Origin: G963676655 sp963678305
GTDB lineage: Bacteria > Verrucomicrobiota > Lentisphaeria > Victivallales > Victivallaceae
Length of the DNA: 64,000 nt
NCBI GenBank assembly: GCA_963678305.2
Contig: CAXXVV010000003.1
Span: 124,001-188,000, forward strand
Direction of reading: 5' to 3'
This document shows, piece after piece, positions 1 to 7,886 of the stretch; the first letter of the stretch is position 1; every line of letters starts with the position of its first letter. Position numbers and translations under genes: made by a program. Below the pieces are notes generated by a model that did no database searches, was not told the origin of the DNA, and saw only the letters and a program-made list of their open reading frames with translations.

Positions 1-2
1 AC

Positions 3-2504
3 AAATATATTATTGACACAGGAGCTGTACAGGCGGTAATTGACCGCAAAAACTTTCGCGGCTTTTCACGCATAAGCAATAAACAGAACCACCAGGTCAT
101 TGAAGGGCCAGACTCAGGATGTTTTGTAATCACCCCTGACAACAAAATCTATTCATCATTTCACAGCCGTGGCAATGTTGCCATTGAACGCAACGGCCCT
201 TTGCACGCGATCATTCGCGCGAACGGAGTACATCGTTCCACTGACGGAAAAGAACTGCTGCATTACATCGTGAGAATCCACGCCTATGCCGGGAAACCTT
301 ATTTCCTGATTGAGACAACTTATGAGAACCGCGAAAAACAATATAATACCCTGGTCAAAGCCATCGGACTGGAACTGCCGCTGCCTGAAACGGATAAAGT
401 TGTTTACCAGCTGACAAGCGGCAGCAGCAAAACGGTATCATTGGATAATAAAGGCATTGACCTGACACAGCTGCATGAGGAATACGGTTACGGGAAATAC
501 AGCATCGCCATCAATAACGGCAATCGTCAGACGATTGATAACTCCAGGGCAAGCGGCGTTTTCCAGACAGGTAAAAGCTCCGTGGCAATTAAAGATTTCT
601 GGCAGCGTAATCCATCAGCAGTGAGCTTCAACCGGCACAAAGCATCGGTTTATCTCTGGCCGGAACGGGAAGTGAAATATGCCGATTTACCTTTCGGCAT
701 GGCCTCGACCATCTCTATTGCCTACGCTCCTTTCGGCAATGCTCCAGAATCGAATATGCTGGTTAATCATACTCCCTTGCCGCAAGCTCCTTCTGAGTGG
801 ATCGCGGCCAGTAAAGTATTCGGCAATTTTCTGGTTCCCAAAGATGCAAAATTGAAATATCCACGTTATCACCGTTACCTTCAGGCCGTTTTTAAACGCA
901 TAACTCATCTCCCCGAAACCATGGACTTTACCGGCACGGTCAATTACGGGGAATTCGGCGGATCGACTAAAAGATTGAACAATGAAAGCGTGATAAATAT
1001 GAGTCTGTGGTTGCAGTATGTCCGTAGCGGCGAACCGGATATTTTCAATCTGGCGCAGGCAATGACGCAGCATCAGCGTGAAGTTGACGTGTGCCACGCC
1101 GGAAACGGTGCGTGTTTTATGCACACTCATTGCGCCCTGATCAACACCTCGTACATGTTCCATACCGGGCATTTCTGGATAACGGGATTGATTTGGCATT
1201 ATCTGCTGACCGGGGACATGCGTTCGTACAACATTGCCAGCGACCTTGGCGCCAATTTGCTGCTGAAATACCGTCTCTCACACTACAAAGGGCGTGAACG
1301 GGCCAGAATGCTGCTGCATCTGGCAGAGCTTTATGAACTGACTCATCTGGAATGCTTTCGGCACGCCTATGAGACCCATTACAATTTCGGACAGCCAAGT
1401 CCGATCAAAGGGGATTACTATATCGGCATTGGTCTGTTGTGTCTGAAGAAATGGTATGACGTAACCGGTGAAAAAAAATATCTCGACCGTTTTATCAGAG
1501 ATGCCCGGGAAATTCTCGCACTACGTAAAAAGAGCAAATACGGGAAAACCAGTTTTGACGCCCCGGACTATGCCGTCGGCAGCGGCCGGGACTGGTATTT
1601 GTTTCAAGCCATGGCGGAAGTCGCCGAGGTAACCGGCGACCGGCAGTATATTACAACTTTTTATGATTGGATGGTCGCCTATATGATCCATCCGACCGGA
1701 AGTTCTATTAACGCGGTTCAAGGATCTTACTTTTTAAAATCAGCTGGGAAGCTCGGAATCAAAGAAAACCAGATGACTCCTCGAAATTTACTGGGGATTG
1801 CCGGAATGACCGGTTGTTATTGCTCAAAACTTAACATGATAATTGATCCAGTCGGCAAGGAAACGGCAATCAATATATACAGGGTCAGGCCGTTCCGTTA
1901 CTGGAAGAATATCAAAAGCAAAGGAGAAGATAAAATTACTTATATAATTGTTTCTCCGGATAAACCTAAAAATAGTTTCGGGACGCTTTCCGGTCCCAGC
2001 CCGATATCGGATAAGGAAATAGTTTTGCCACAGACAACAAAAGCATACCAGCTTGACTTGAAATTCATAAATGATGCCTGGGGCGCGGTCAGCGCATCAA
2101 ATGGAAAAGTGTTTTTAAATGCCGACCAATATTTCGCGGCAAGAACCACGCCTTTGACCTCCCGCTTATTTGAGTTCAGCGTAATCCCGTCGGATCAATT
2201 GACAGTTGTTTTACAATGGAGAAAAAAAAATATCATTAGTGAAGAAGGCAAAACTTTCGGCATTATGCTTAAGGCTCCGGATGGAACCGTCGTTGGCTCC
2301 GCCCGCTGGGTTGTTCCTGTAGGCTCGGTTTTTAATATGGACGGTGCCCCCATGCGAAAGACTGTAAATTCATTGACCATCCCAGTTCCGGCCAAATACC
2401 GGGGCAAACCCGTAAAAGTATATATTGCCGCACCTAAAGCAACAAGGTGGAAGTTCAGTAAATTGAAAAAACCTTTACTGGAGTTAAGCGTGGACAATCA
2501 TTGA
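3..2504 (+). CDS. PcRGLX/YetA-like exo-rhamnogalacturonan lyase family protein, 5' end outside window
   Basis: The reading frame is open from the first bases of the window, so the true start lies upstream; the first in-window start-like codon (201) is not the gene start. About 833 residues are visible. The order is a beta-rich N-terminal part, a beta-sandwich stretch with RIHAYAGKPYFLIE, then an alpha-helical part containing CHAGNGACFMHTH and HTGHFWITGLIWHYLLTGD (about bases 1090-1220). This resembles the RIFT-barrel / beta-sandwich / alpha-alpha toroid arrangement of PcRGLX and YetA proteins, some of which cleave rhamnogalacturonan from chain ends. The histidine-rich toroid segment is the best family marker. 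It converges on the AEC transporter gene, with 65 bases between the stops. The family call is by recognition of pattern; substrate is inferred. Confidence 0.65.
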   Translation, partial: KYIIDTGAVQAVIDRKNFRGFSRISNKQNHQVIEGPDSGCFVITPDNKIYSSFHSRGNVAIERNGPLHAIIRANGVHRSTDGKELLHYIVRIHAYAGKPYFLIETTYENREKQYNTLVKAIGLELPLPETDKVVYQLTSGSSKTVSLDNKGIDLTQLHEEYGYGKYSIAINNGNRQTIDNSRASGVFQTGKSSVAIKDFWQRNPSAVSFNRHKASVYLWPEREVKYADLPFGMASTISIAYAPFGNAPESNMLVNHTPLPQAPSEWIAASKVFGNFLVPKDAKLKYPRYHRYLQAVFKRITHLPETMDFTGTVNYGEFGGSTKRLNNESVINMSLWLQYVRSGEPDIFNLAQAMTQHQREVDVCHAGNGACFMHTHCALINTSYMFHTGHFWITGLIWHYLLTGDMRSYNIASDLGANLLLKYRLSHYKGRERARMLLHLAELYELTHLECFRHAYETHYNFGQPSPIKGDYYIGIGLLCLKKWYDVTGEKKYLDRFIRDAREILALRKKSKYGKTSFDAPDYAVGSGRDWYLFQAMAEVAEVTGDRQYITTFYDWMVAYMIHPTGSSINAVQGSYFLKSAGKLGIKENQMTPRNLLGIAGMTGCYCSKLNMIIDPVGKETAINIYRVRPFRYWKNIKSKGEDKITYIIVSPDKPKNSFGTLSGPSPISDKEIVLPQTTKAYQLDLKFINDAWGAVSASNGKVFLNADQYFAARTTPLTSRLFEFSVIPSDQLTVVLQWRKKNIISEEGKTFGIMLKAPDGTVVGSARWVVPVGSVFNMDGAPMRKTVNSLTIPVPAKYRGKPVKVYIAAPKATRWKFSKLKKPLLELSVDNH

Positions 2505-2569
2505 AATAGATGTCAATGTCTTTATCATAACACTGCAAACCAGTCTGTTATGCCCCGGTAATGCCGCAT

Positions 2570-3601
2570 TTACTCACAGAACAAATACATGGCGGTGGCA
2601 ATAACCAGGGTTATGGAAATGATTGAGGCTAAGTAATGCCAGAACATGAGGACCGCCAGCTCGGTCCGGCTCCGGCCTCCGGCCAGTTCGGACATCACAA
2701 CAAGGTTGTTTGCCGGCGGCATGCCGCCTTCAATAACCAATACCAGAATCGAAATCAATGAAAGGTTAATCAGAGAGGCTTTGCTTAAAAAATACAACCC
2801 GCCAATAACTATCGCCGGCATAACAAATAGCTTGAGGACTATGCACACTATCACCGTTCCTGCCCCTACTCCATGCTCTTTTGTTCCCCCGGCCATGCTT
2901 GCGCCCAATAACATCAAAACACAGGGGATCACTCCTTTGGAAAGAAGTTCCGCGGTCCCAAAAACCGGAAAAAGCGGGCTGCTGGTAGTAGTCAGCAAAG
3001 AACGGAGCGGCTCAATCAATCCAACCGCGGTTCCGGCAAATAAACCGATCACCGGCGGAGTTATCACATTACGCCAGTTGAAATCCCGGAGTTTGGTTCC
3101 AGCTACCAGCGGCGGCCCGATCAGCCAGGCCAGCAACGCGGACGCCAGCAGATATGAGGAAATACACGCAATAGCCTCGCTTTCCGCCTGCGGATCAGCT
3201 TTCAAGACCGGAAATACAGTGCAGGCCGTAGCGGTCAACGCAATCGGCAGATAACCGCTGTTCTGAAAGGTCAAAACCGCAATAACCGGTCGAATATGCT
3301 CCTGCTTTAAACGCAGTATTTTCGTGGTAATCACCCCAACCAGCAAGCCAAGCATTACATAAACGGTCGCAGCCGCCGGGAAAATCCATAGCCGGGTAAA
3401 ATTATCCGGGGTTATCGAGGTAGCGGTCTTAGTGAACAACAAGCACGGCAACAGAATGTAAAAGACCAGCCGCGAAAGCAGTTTGGGAAACTCGGGCGAC
3501 GAAACCGCGCTCTTGCTGAAAAAATAACCGGTCATGGCGGTTAACAGTAAAATTCCGACAATAGAGGCGGACGTCCAGGTAATATTGATAAATTCACTCA
3601 T
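2570..3601 (-). CDS. AEC family membrane transporter (auxin efflux carrier-like permease)
   Basis: A 343-residue inner-membrane protein made almost entirely of hydrophobic helices, with about ten segments in two halves. The N-terminal half has LLSRLVFYILLPCLLFTKTA and the C-terminal half has GVIPCVLMLLGASMAGG, both typical of AEC permeases that move small organic acids or other anions. Length is normal for the family. It starts 12 bases after the stop of the upstream GntR gene, so the two form an operon and the regulator probably senses the transported substrate or a product of it. Which compound is carried cannot be read from the sequence. With the adjacent pectin-lyase-like gene, a uronate-derived acid is a reasonable guess only. 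Confidence 0.85.
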   Translation of the reverse strand: MSEFINITWTSASIVGILLLTAMTGYFFSKSAVSSPEFPKLLSRLVFYILLPCLLFTKTATSITPDNFTRLWIFPAAATVYVMLGLLVGVITTKILRLKQEHIRPVIAVLTFQNSGYLPIALTATACTVFPVLKADPQAESEAIACISSYLLASALLAWLIGPPLVAGTKLRDFNWRNVITPPVIGLFAGTAVGLIEPLRSLLTTTSSPLFPVFGTAELLSKGVIPCVLMLLGASMAGGTKEHGVGAGTVIVCIVLKLFVMPAIVIGGLYFLSKASLINLSLISILVLVIEGGMPPANNLVVMSELAGGRSRTELAVLMFWHYLASIISITLVIATAMYLFCE

Positions 3602-3613
3602 TTGTTTTCCGTG

Positions 3614-4243
3614 TCAGTGTTTCAGATGTTTGGCCATAATACCTGCGGCCTGTTGATAATTTGAATCCTGGATCGCTTGAACTATCTGGCAATGCTCATG
3701 GGCCGCCTGAGTAATTTTTTCGCGATCCCAGCAATATTGCCGGTATTCTTCGCTGAACAGAATCTGAATAACTTGTCCAAATGTCTGCAGGGTCTGATTT
3801 CCACATGCTTTCAGCAAAGTCAGATGAAATTTCTGGTCGGCCCGGTCCGCTTTGGCCGGTTCGGCAACATTTTCGAGCGTTTCCCGCGCCGCCTGCTCCA
3901 GTTCACTCAGCAGAGCCGGCGTGATACGTTTAAAAGCCAGCGGGAAAACCGCAGTCTCAATAACTTCCCTGGCCTCCCTGAAATCCGCCGGATTGAAATC
4001 AACCAGCGAAAAGCGGAAACGCAGATCGTCACAGACACTTTGCGGATCGAGGGATCTCAGCACCGTGCCGCGACGCGCTTTTTTTTCCAGAATACCAAGC
4101 TGCGCCAACGTATTGGCCGCCTCCCGAATCTTGCCCCGGCTGACATTGAAATATGCCGCCAGTTCATGTTCTGTGGCAATCTTCTCTCCGGGTTTATACC
4201 CTTTTTCCAACAGGAATTTTTTGAAAGCCGCAAGCAGTTCCAT
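3614..4243 (-). CDS. GntR family regulator, FadR subfamily (FCD domain)
   Basis: A 209-residue DNA-binding protein. Residues 15-65 form the winged helix (KPGEKIATEHELAAYF, then VSRGKIREAANTLAQLGILE, then a wing with RRGTVL). The rest is an alpha-helical FCD ligand-binding domain, with FREAREVIETAVFPLAF and a late HCQIVQAIQDSNYQQAA helix that usually carries metal-binding histidines and acidic residues. Such regulators commonly respond to carboxylic acids. The gene is first in a two-gene operon with the AEC permease. A palindrome 24 bases upstream of the start (4267-4284) is a plausible autoregulatory operator. No strong ribosome-binding site precedes the ATG. Confidence 0.85.
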   Translation of the reverse strand: MELLAAFKKFLLEKGYKPGEKIATEHELAAYFNVSRGKIREAANTLAQLGILEKKARRGTVLRSLDPQSVCDDLRFRFSLVDFNPADFREAREVIETAVFPLAFKRITPALLSELEQAARETLENVAEPAKADRADQKFHLTLLKACGNQTLQTFGQVIQILFSEEYRQYCWDREKITQAAHEHCQIVQAIQDSNYQQAAGIMAKHLKH

Positions 4244-4266
4244 GATTAATTGTTCTCATTTAATAC

Positions 4267-4284
4267 TTAATTGTTGACAATTAA
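4267..4284 (-). promoter_or_regulatory. Palindromic operator candidate for the adjacent GntR regulator
   Basis: The arms TTAATTGT (4267-4274) and ACAATTAA (4277-4284) are a perfect inverted repeat around a two-base centre. The core TTGT-N2-ACAA resembles FadR-subfamily operators. It lies 24 bases upstream of the regulator's start codon, where binding would block transcription of the gntR-AEC operon. Assignment to this regulator is inferred from position and symmetry. Confidence 0.55.
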
Positions 4285-4358
4285 TATAGCGCAAAAAGCC
4301 GATTAATCAATTCTTGAAATTAAATTACTACATAAATTTCAGCAGTTGACAGTAACCG

Positions 4359-4613
4359 GACGGGACCGACAAAAGTCGGCAAGGCCGAATTCCCGCGAAT
4401 TACGCCCTGCGTTCAACGCTTTTGAAAAACTCTGAATCGTTTTTCAAAACCATCACTCCGTGCGAACTGAACTGCTTAACACGCAATAAATTGCGTAACT
4501 TACTTTCGCCGCAAGCGGCGACCAACGCTCCTGCGTTGGATCCAGTCCGGCAACGTGCCGGTGCGGAATAATTTAAAAATTTTTCTTTCTTTTTTACTTT
4601 TGTCGGTCGCGTC
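4359..4613. mobile_element. 255-bp MITE-like element with 18-bp terminal inverted repeats and 6-bp target duplication
   Basis: The ends are inverted repeats: GACGGGACCGACAAAAGT (4359-4376) and the reverse complement of 4596-4613, matching at 17 of 18 positions. Outside both ends lies the direct repeat TAACCG (4353-4358 and 4614-4619), as expected for a target-site duplication. There is no coding capacity. The interior is a chain of perfect stem-loops: 4366-4379 (CCGAC/GTCGG), 4388-4401 (AATTC/GAATT), 4420-4449 (11-bp stem, 8-base loop), 4481-4496 (ACGCAA/TTGCGT), 4507-4520 (CGCCGC/GCGGCG), 4522-4539 (CCAACGC/GCGTTGG) and 4547-4561 (CCGGCA/TGCCGG). This fits a non-autonomous transposon. No transposase in the window obviously matches it. 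Confidence 0.75.
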
Positions 4614-5049
4614 TAACCGGTTCTGATTTCAAGAGTTTAGCTTTTTTGACCGCGTCCCAGGTTGCCTGATTGAATATTTCTTCGTTTTCCAGCGACATTT
4701 CATGGGCTGAAAAATAGTACATCAGCTGATCCATCGGCAGACTGAATGCGCGATCAAGGTTTTCCAGATAATTGTCCAGATCCTCATCGCGATGACGCTG
4801 ACCCTCAATCAGGAAAAAAGTCTGTTTGCCGGACGCTTTGATCTTTGGAGCAATTCTGTCATATACTTCAAAAATAGTGCCTTTCATACGGTGCATCCAG
4901 TGATCCGGTGAACGGAGATGCCCGTCTGATCCGATATAATCAATATTCTTTGTCTCGAGCAACGTATCCAGCAGTACATCATTTTGCGGCTGAATAAAAA
5001 CAGAAGTCACGACCTCACGCCCCGGCTCCTGCCGCCGTTCACAGACCAC
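4594..5049 (-). pseudogene. C-terminal relic of a TIM-barrel glycosidase-like protein, altered by the MITE insertion
   Basis: About 150 codons are open from a GTG at 5049; an in-frame stop follows just upstream at 5067, and there is no signal peptide, ribosome-binding site or recognisable N-terminal half. The pattern ETKNIDYIGSDGH, then a helix, then GKQTFFLIEGQ, then MDQLMYYFSAHE, looks like the last strands and helices of a TIM-barrel hydrolase. So this is probably the tail of a lost gene, though a small unknown protein is possible. The 3' end runs into the MITE-like element: the last six residues (RRDRQK) are encoded by its terminal repeat. Removing the element plus one target repeat gives ...SEPVTVNC and a stop, so the insertion changed only the tail. 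Confidence 0.5.
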
Positions 5050-5078
5050 ACATTGATAAACTAATCAGCGACGACCGA

Positions 5079-5942
5079 TTATTCGCCCTGACTGTTTTTC
5101 CGGTAATCGGAAGGAGAACAACCGATGAATGTTTTGAACTGGCGACAAAAACTTTGAGGATAAGAATATCCCAGTTCAAACGCAATCTCTTTGATCGATA
5201 ATTTGTCTTCGATCAAAAGGCGGCAGGCATATTCAAATTTAAGTTTGAGATAATAATTTTTGGGGCTCTCTCCGGTTTTTTCTTGAAAAATCTTTCTCAA
5301 ATAACGGCTGCTCAAGTTGAAATCAGACGCAAAAGATGAAATATCCTCTATATCCTCCAGATTCATTCTCATAGCTTTCTGCACCTTGGAAACAAGCTCA
5401 TCCCGCCAATCAAGTTTGTTTGACTGGTTATTTGAGCGCAGTTTTTTTACCATGGAAACAAATCCGCACAACCAGTCCGTCAAGCAATCTTCATTATCGT
5501 ATCCCAGGGACTTTATTTGAGTTATTATATCATTGAACAATTCACGGTCTATATCAACCTCATAAATGCTGGTTTTAGTCTTCAAAAAACCGGTATCGTG
5601 AAAACACCTATACATGTTGGCGGTCAGATTGAACATCGCCTCGATATAAGGTTGACCATCAGCTTCCTCACGCTGCATTTCGAAGGCAATACCCGGAACC
5701 CGTTCAAGTACCGTCCCCGGTTTTAAAATTTGTGCATTTCCGTTTTCATCGGAATACCTGCCATGGCCCGAAATGATTATCGACAAAGTATATCGTCTGA
5801 GAACAGCTTTCACATTTCCCGATGAATAATACAACAGAGCCGCGACGAAGTCATAAAAAGGGCGGGATCCGTTATTAATAACCTGGGAATAGTAAAACGG
5901 CTTATGTTGTTCTTTAAAAATTTTCCAGTCAGTATTAGCCAT
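5079..5942 (-). CDS. AraC family transcriptional regulator
   Basis: A 287-residue protein. The first 170 residues form a cupin-like sensor region (ILKPGTVLERVPG is a typical strand pair). Residues 190-285 hold the two helix-turn-helix motifs of AraC: SSFASDFNLSSRYLRKIFQE and IKEIAFELGYSYPQSFCRQF, ending in GCSPSDYRK. It starts with ATG behind AAAGGA. It is transcribed away from the 6.3-11.3 kb cluster, and between them lie two identical 14-base direct repeats 21 bases apart (6191-6225) just upstream of a strong promoter. It is therefore probably the activator of that cluster, responding to a sugar or oligosaccharide not identifiable here. Confidence 0.9.
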   Translation of the reverse strand: MANTDWKIFKEQHKPFYYSQVINNGSRPFYDFVAALLYYSSGNVKAVLRRYTLSIIISGHGRYSDENGNAQILKPGTVLERVPGIAFEMQREEADGQPYIEAMFNLTANMYRCFHDTGFLKTKTSIYEVDIDRELFNDIITQIKSLGYDNEDCLTDWLCGFVSMVKKLRSNNQSNKLDWRDELVSKVQKAMRMNLEDIEDISSFASDFNLSSRYLRKIFQEKTGESPKNYYLKLKFEYACRLLIEDKLSIKEIAFELGYSYPQSFCRQFKTFIGCSPSDYRKNSQGE

Positions 5943-6190
5943 TTTATCCTTTCTAATCCTGAAAAAACAACAAGATGATAGCGAAATTATGTTAAGACTA
6001 TAATCGCAGGCAGAAAAAAATTCAATGGCTGAAGAGAATATTTATCACCTGCAATCCATCATTCAAAACATATCAAAAATATATTCTAGAAATAAGCTTA
6101 ACATGATTATGGTAAAGCAGTCAAAACAATTACCCATTCGATTCATATATGTCTTTATTCAAGACGATACAGCAACTGATTATACTATTA

Positions 6191-6225
6191 TTCCGAAAAT
6201 GTTTTCACCTGTTCCGAAAATGTTT
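6191..6225 (+). promoter_or_regulatory. AraC-type operator: two direct repeats spaced 21 bp
   Basis: TTCCGAAAATGTTT occurs at 6191-6204 and again at 6212-6225, identical over 14 bases with a period of 21 bases, that is two helical turns. This is the spacing of paired AraC half-sites (as araI1-araI2). The second copy ends 20 bases before the -35 box at 6246. The divergent AraC gene (start 5942) is the natural candidate to bind it. The rest of the 413-base gap between the two start codons (5943-6355) shows no credible gene. Confidence 0.65.
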
Positions 6226-6245
6226 ATTATTGTTTCTCAGCAATA

Positions 6246-6274
6246 TTGAATACTGTTTACCAAACAAATATAAT
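6246..6274 (+). promoter_or_regulatory. Sigma-70 promoter for the 6.3-11.3 kb cluster
   Basis: TTGAAT at 6246-6251 and a perfect TATAAT at 6269-6274 are separated by 17 bases. It lies just downstream of the direct-repeat operator and about 80 bases upstream of the first start codon (6356). The -10 box is ideal, so activation by AraC would have to act at the weaker -35. Confidence 0.7.
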
Positions 6275-6355
6275 ATAACAAGAACAAAATAATTATTTAA
6301 TTCCGGCGCGTTGATATGGCGCTATATTAAATACAATGTCAATTCAGGAATCAGC

Positions 6356-7102
6356 ATGAAATTATTACCGGCACTACTGTTTATATTCACCGGGCTGCAA
6401 ATAGCGGCAAGTGACCATGATCTGCAGGCAAAAGCCATCGATAAAAATAATTCATGGCAAGTCATCTTCAGGGATAATTTCAAAAACTTAAAAAACTGGT
6501 GGATAGAAGGCGGACAATCAGTAACCGTTAAAAACGGCAAACTTTACGTTAAAGCCGATCCGGCAACATTTGATAAAGGAAAAAACGGCGGCGTTTGCAC
6601 CGTTTGGAACAAAATTCCGGTTTCAGGTAATATAAAAATTGATTTTGATGTCTGCGTCATCAGCTCGAAAACAAATGTAAACAATATCAACCTTTTTCTG
6701 TTTTTTTCCGATCCGGCCGGAACTGACCTTCAAAGCAGCGCCGACGCCAGGAAAAGCGCGGACTACCCACTCTACCATAACTTGAACGGATATATCTTTA
6801 CCTATCTTAATGACGCGCAGAAACGCGGCCCGGTCAATATAGACGGCTCAACAAAAGCGCGGTTCAGGATAAGACGTTGTCCCGGCTTCAATCTTTTAAC
6901 CCAAACCTATGACTATCATGCTGAAAAAAATAAAATATATCATATTTCAATCATTCGCAGGGATAAGATTCTCTCGATCGCGGTCGACGGAAAAATTTAC
7001 TTGAAAGCGAGCGATGAGACACCGTTTAAATCCGGCTATTGGGGATTTCGCACCTTCAGGACCTGGCTCTGGTTCGGACAGGTTACGGTAAGCAAGATAT
7101 AA
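6356..7102 (+). CDS. Secreted DUF6250-like concanavalin-fold protein
   Basis: Start chosen at ATG 6356, preceded by CAGGA; an upstream TTG (6311) would spoil the signal peptide. 248 residues. Residues 1-20 are a signal peptide (LLPALLFIFTGLQIAAS). The mature part is a single beta-sandwich domain: IFRDNFKNLKNWWIEGG near the start, YHNLNGYIFTYLN and RFRIRRCPGFNLL in the middle, and YHISIIRRDKILSIAVDGK followed by GYWGFRTFRTWLWF at the end. That strand order matches DUF6250 and the related 3-keto-disaccharide hydrolase / LamG-type folds found with polysaccharide lyases. It is the first gene after the AraC-controlled promoter. It is probably a periplasmic or secreted sugar-binding or lyase-accessory protein. 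Catalysis is not evident. Confidence 0.6.
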   Translation: MKLLPALLFIFTGLQIAASDHDLQAKAIDKNNSWQVIFRDNFKNLKNWWIEGGQSVTVKNGKLYVKADPATFDKGKNGGVCTVWNKIPVSGNIKIDFDVCVISSKTNVNNINLFLFFSDPAGTDLQSSADARKSADYPLYHNLNGYIFTYLNDAQKRGPVNIDGSTKARFRIRRCPGFNLLTQTYDYHAEKNKIYHISIIRRDKILSIAVDGKIYLKASDETPFKSGYWGFRTFRTWLWFGQVTVSKI

Positions 7103-7153
7103 ACATAATACATTTTTGACGCAAGAAACGATAATTTTCAGAGAGGCAGTTAC

Positions 7154-7822
7154 ATGAAGCAGCAAAAATTCACCCTCATTGAACTCCTGGTTGTGATCGC
7201 AATCATCGCAATCCTGGCCTCAATGCTTTTACCGGCGTTGAATAAAGCCAGAGACAAAGCACGCGCAATTGCCTGTGTAAACAACGAAAAAACTATCGGA
7301 ACCTGCCTAGCTCTATATCTTGACGACAACAACGGCTGGCTGATTCGTTCTTACCAGAGCGGCTACAAACCATCTCCACAATGGTTCTGGAATATGGAGA
7401 TGCTCAATTACGGAATAAGATTCAGCGGCAAAAACACTTGCTGGGCCTGCCCTGAAGCAAGAAATAAAGCCCCGCAGGAAAAAGGTCAAATGACTTACGC
7501 ACGCATTGGCCACAATCGCCGCCGTAACGCCGACTGGTATGGCGGCAGAACCTGGCTCGGAACAAACGGTTTTTACCCACTGAAAAAAGTCAAACAGGTT
7601 TCAAAACAAATGCTGCTCGGAGAAAGTCAGCAATATGATACCGACACGTCAACCCAAGTCCTGAGTTCATCTGGCTACGCGTTCAATTATTCTCAATTGC
7701 TCTCCTATGGATTCTTCCACAGTGAAAAACGCATGAACTGCCTTTTCGGAGATGGACATGTCGATAGTTTAGGCCCCTATGAAATATCGCAGGACATGAT
7801 GGATGATCCGTTATGCCCGTGA
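7154..7822 (+). CDS. Pseudopilin-like protein (prepilin-type N-terminal cleavage/methylation, DGH C-terminus)
   Basis: 222 residues. The N-terminus KQQKFTLIELLVVIAIIAIL is a type IV prepilin leader: cleavage before Phe, Glu at mature position 5, then a hydrophobic helix that anchors the protein in the membrane. A short amphipathic helix (ALNKARDKARAIACVNNEKT) follows, and the globular C-terminus ends with FHSEKRMNCLFGDGHVD, the H-Xn-DG signature of this family. It lies 51 bases after the DUF6250-like gene and 64 before the lyase gene, inside the AraC-linked cluster. It would need a prepilin peptidase, which is not in the window. Its role alongside polysaccharide enzymes is unknown. Confidence 0.88.
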   Translation: MKQQKFTLIELLVVIAIIAILASMLLPALNKARDKARAIACVNNEKTIGTCLALYLDDNNGWLIRSYQSGYKPSPQWFWNMEMLNYGIRFSGKNTCWACPEARNKAPQEKGQMTYARIGHNRRRNADWYGGRTWLGTNGFYPLKKVKQVSKQMLLGESQQYDTDTSTQVLSSSGYAFNYSQLLSYGFFHSEKRMNCLFGDGHVDSLGPYEISQDMMDDPLCP

Positions 7823-7886
7823 TTCTATATGTCTCAAATGATTGCCTTCATGATATTTTCAAAACCTTAACCGCTATGTGGACTCT

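Noticed and set aside
4359..4613. Substrate of the RAYT transposase at 21930
   Set aside because: RAYT substrates are simple palindromes without target duplications. The 18-bp terminal inverted repeats and 6-bp duplication point to a DDE-type transposase instead.
6025..6249. 74-codon open frame on the plus strand
   Set aside because: It runs through the AraC direct repeats, has no ribosome-binding site and shows no protein-like pattern; the DNA is better explained as regulatory.
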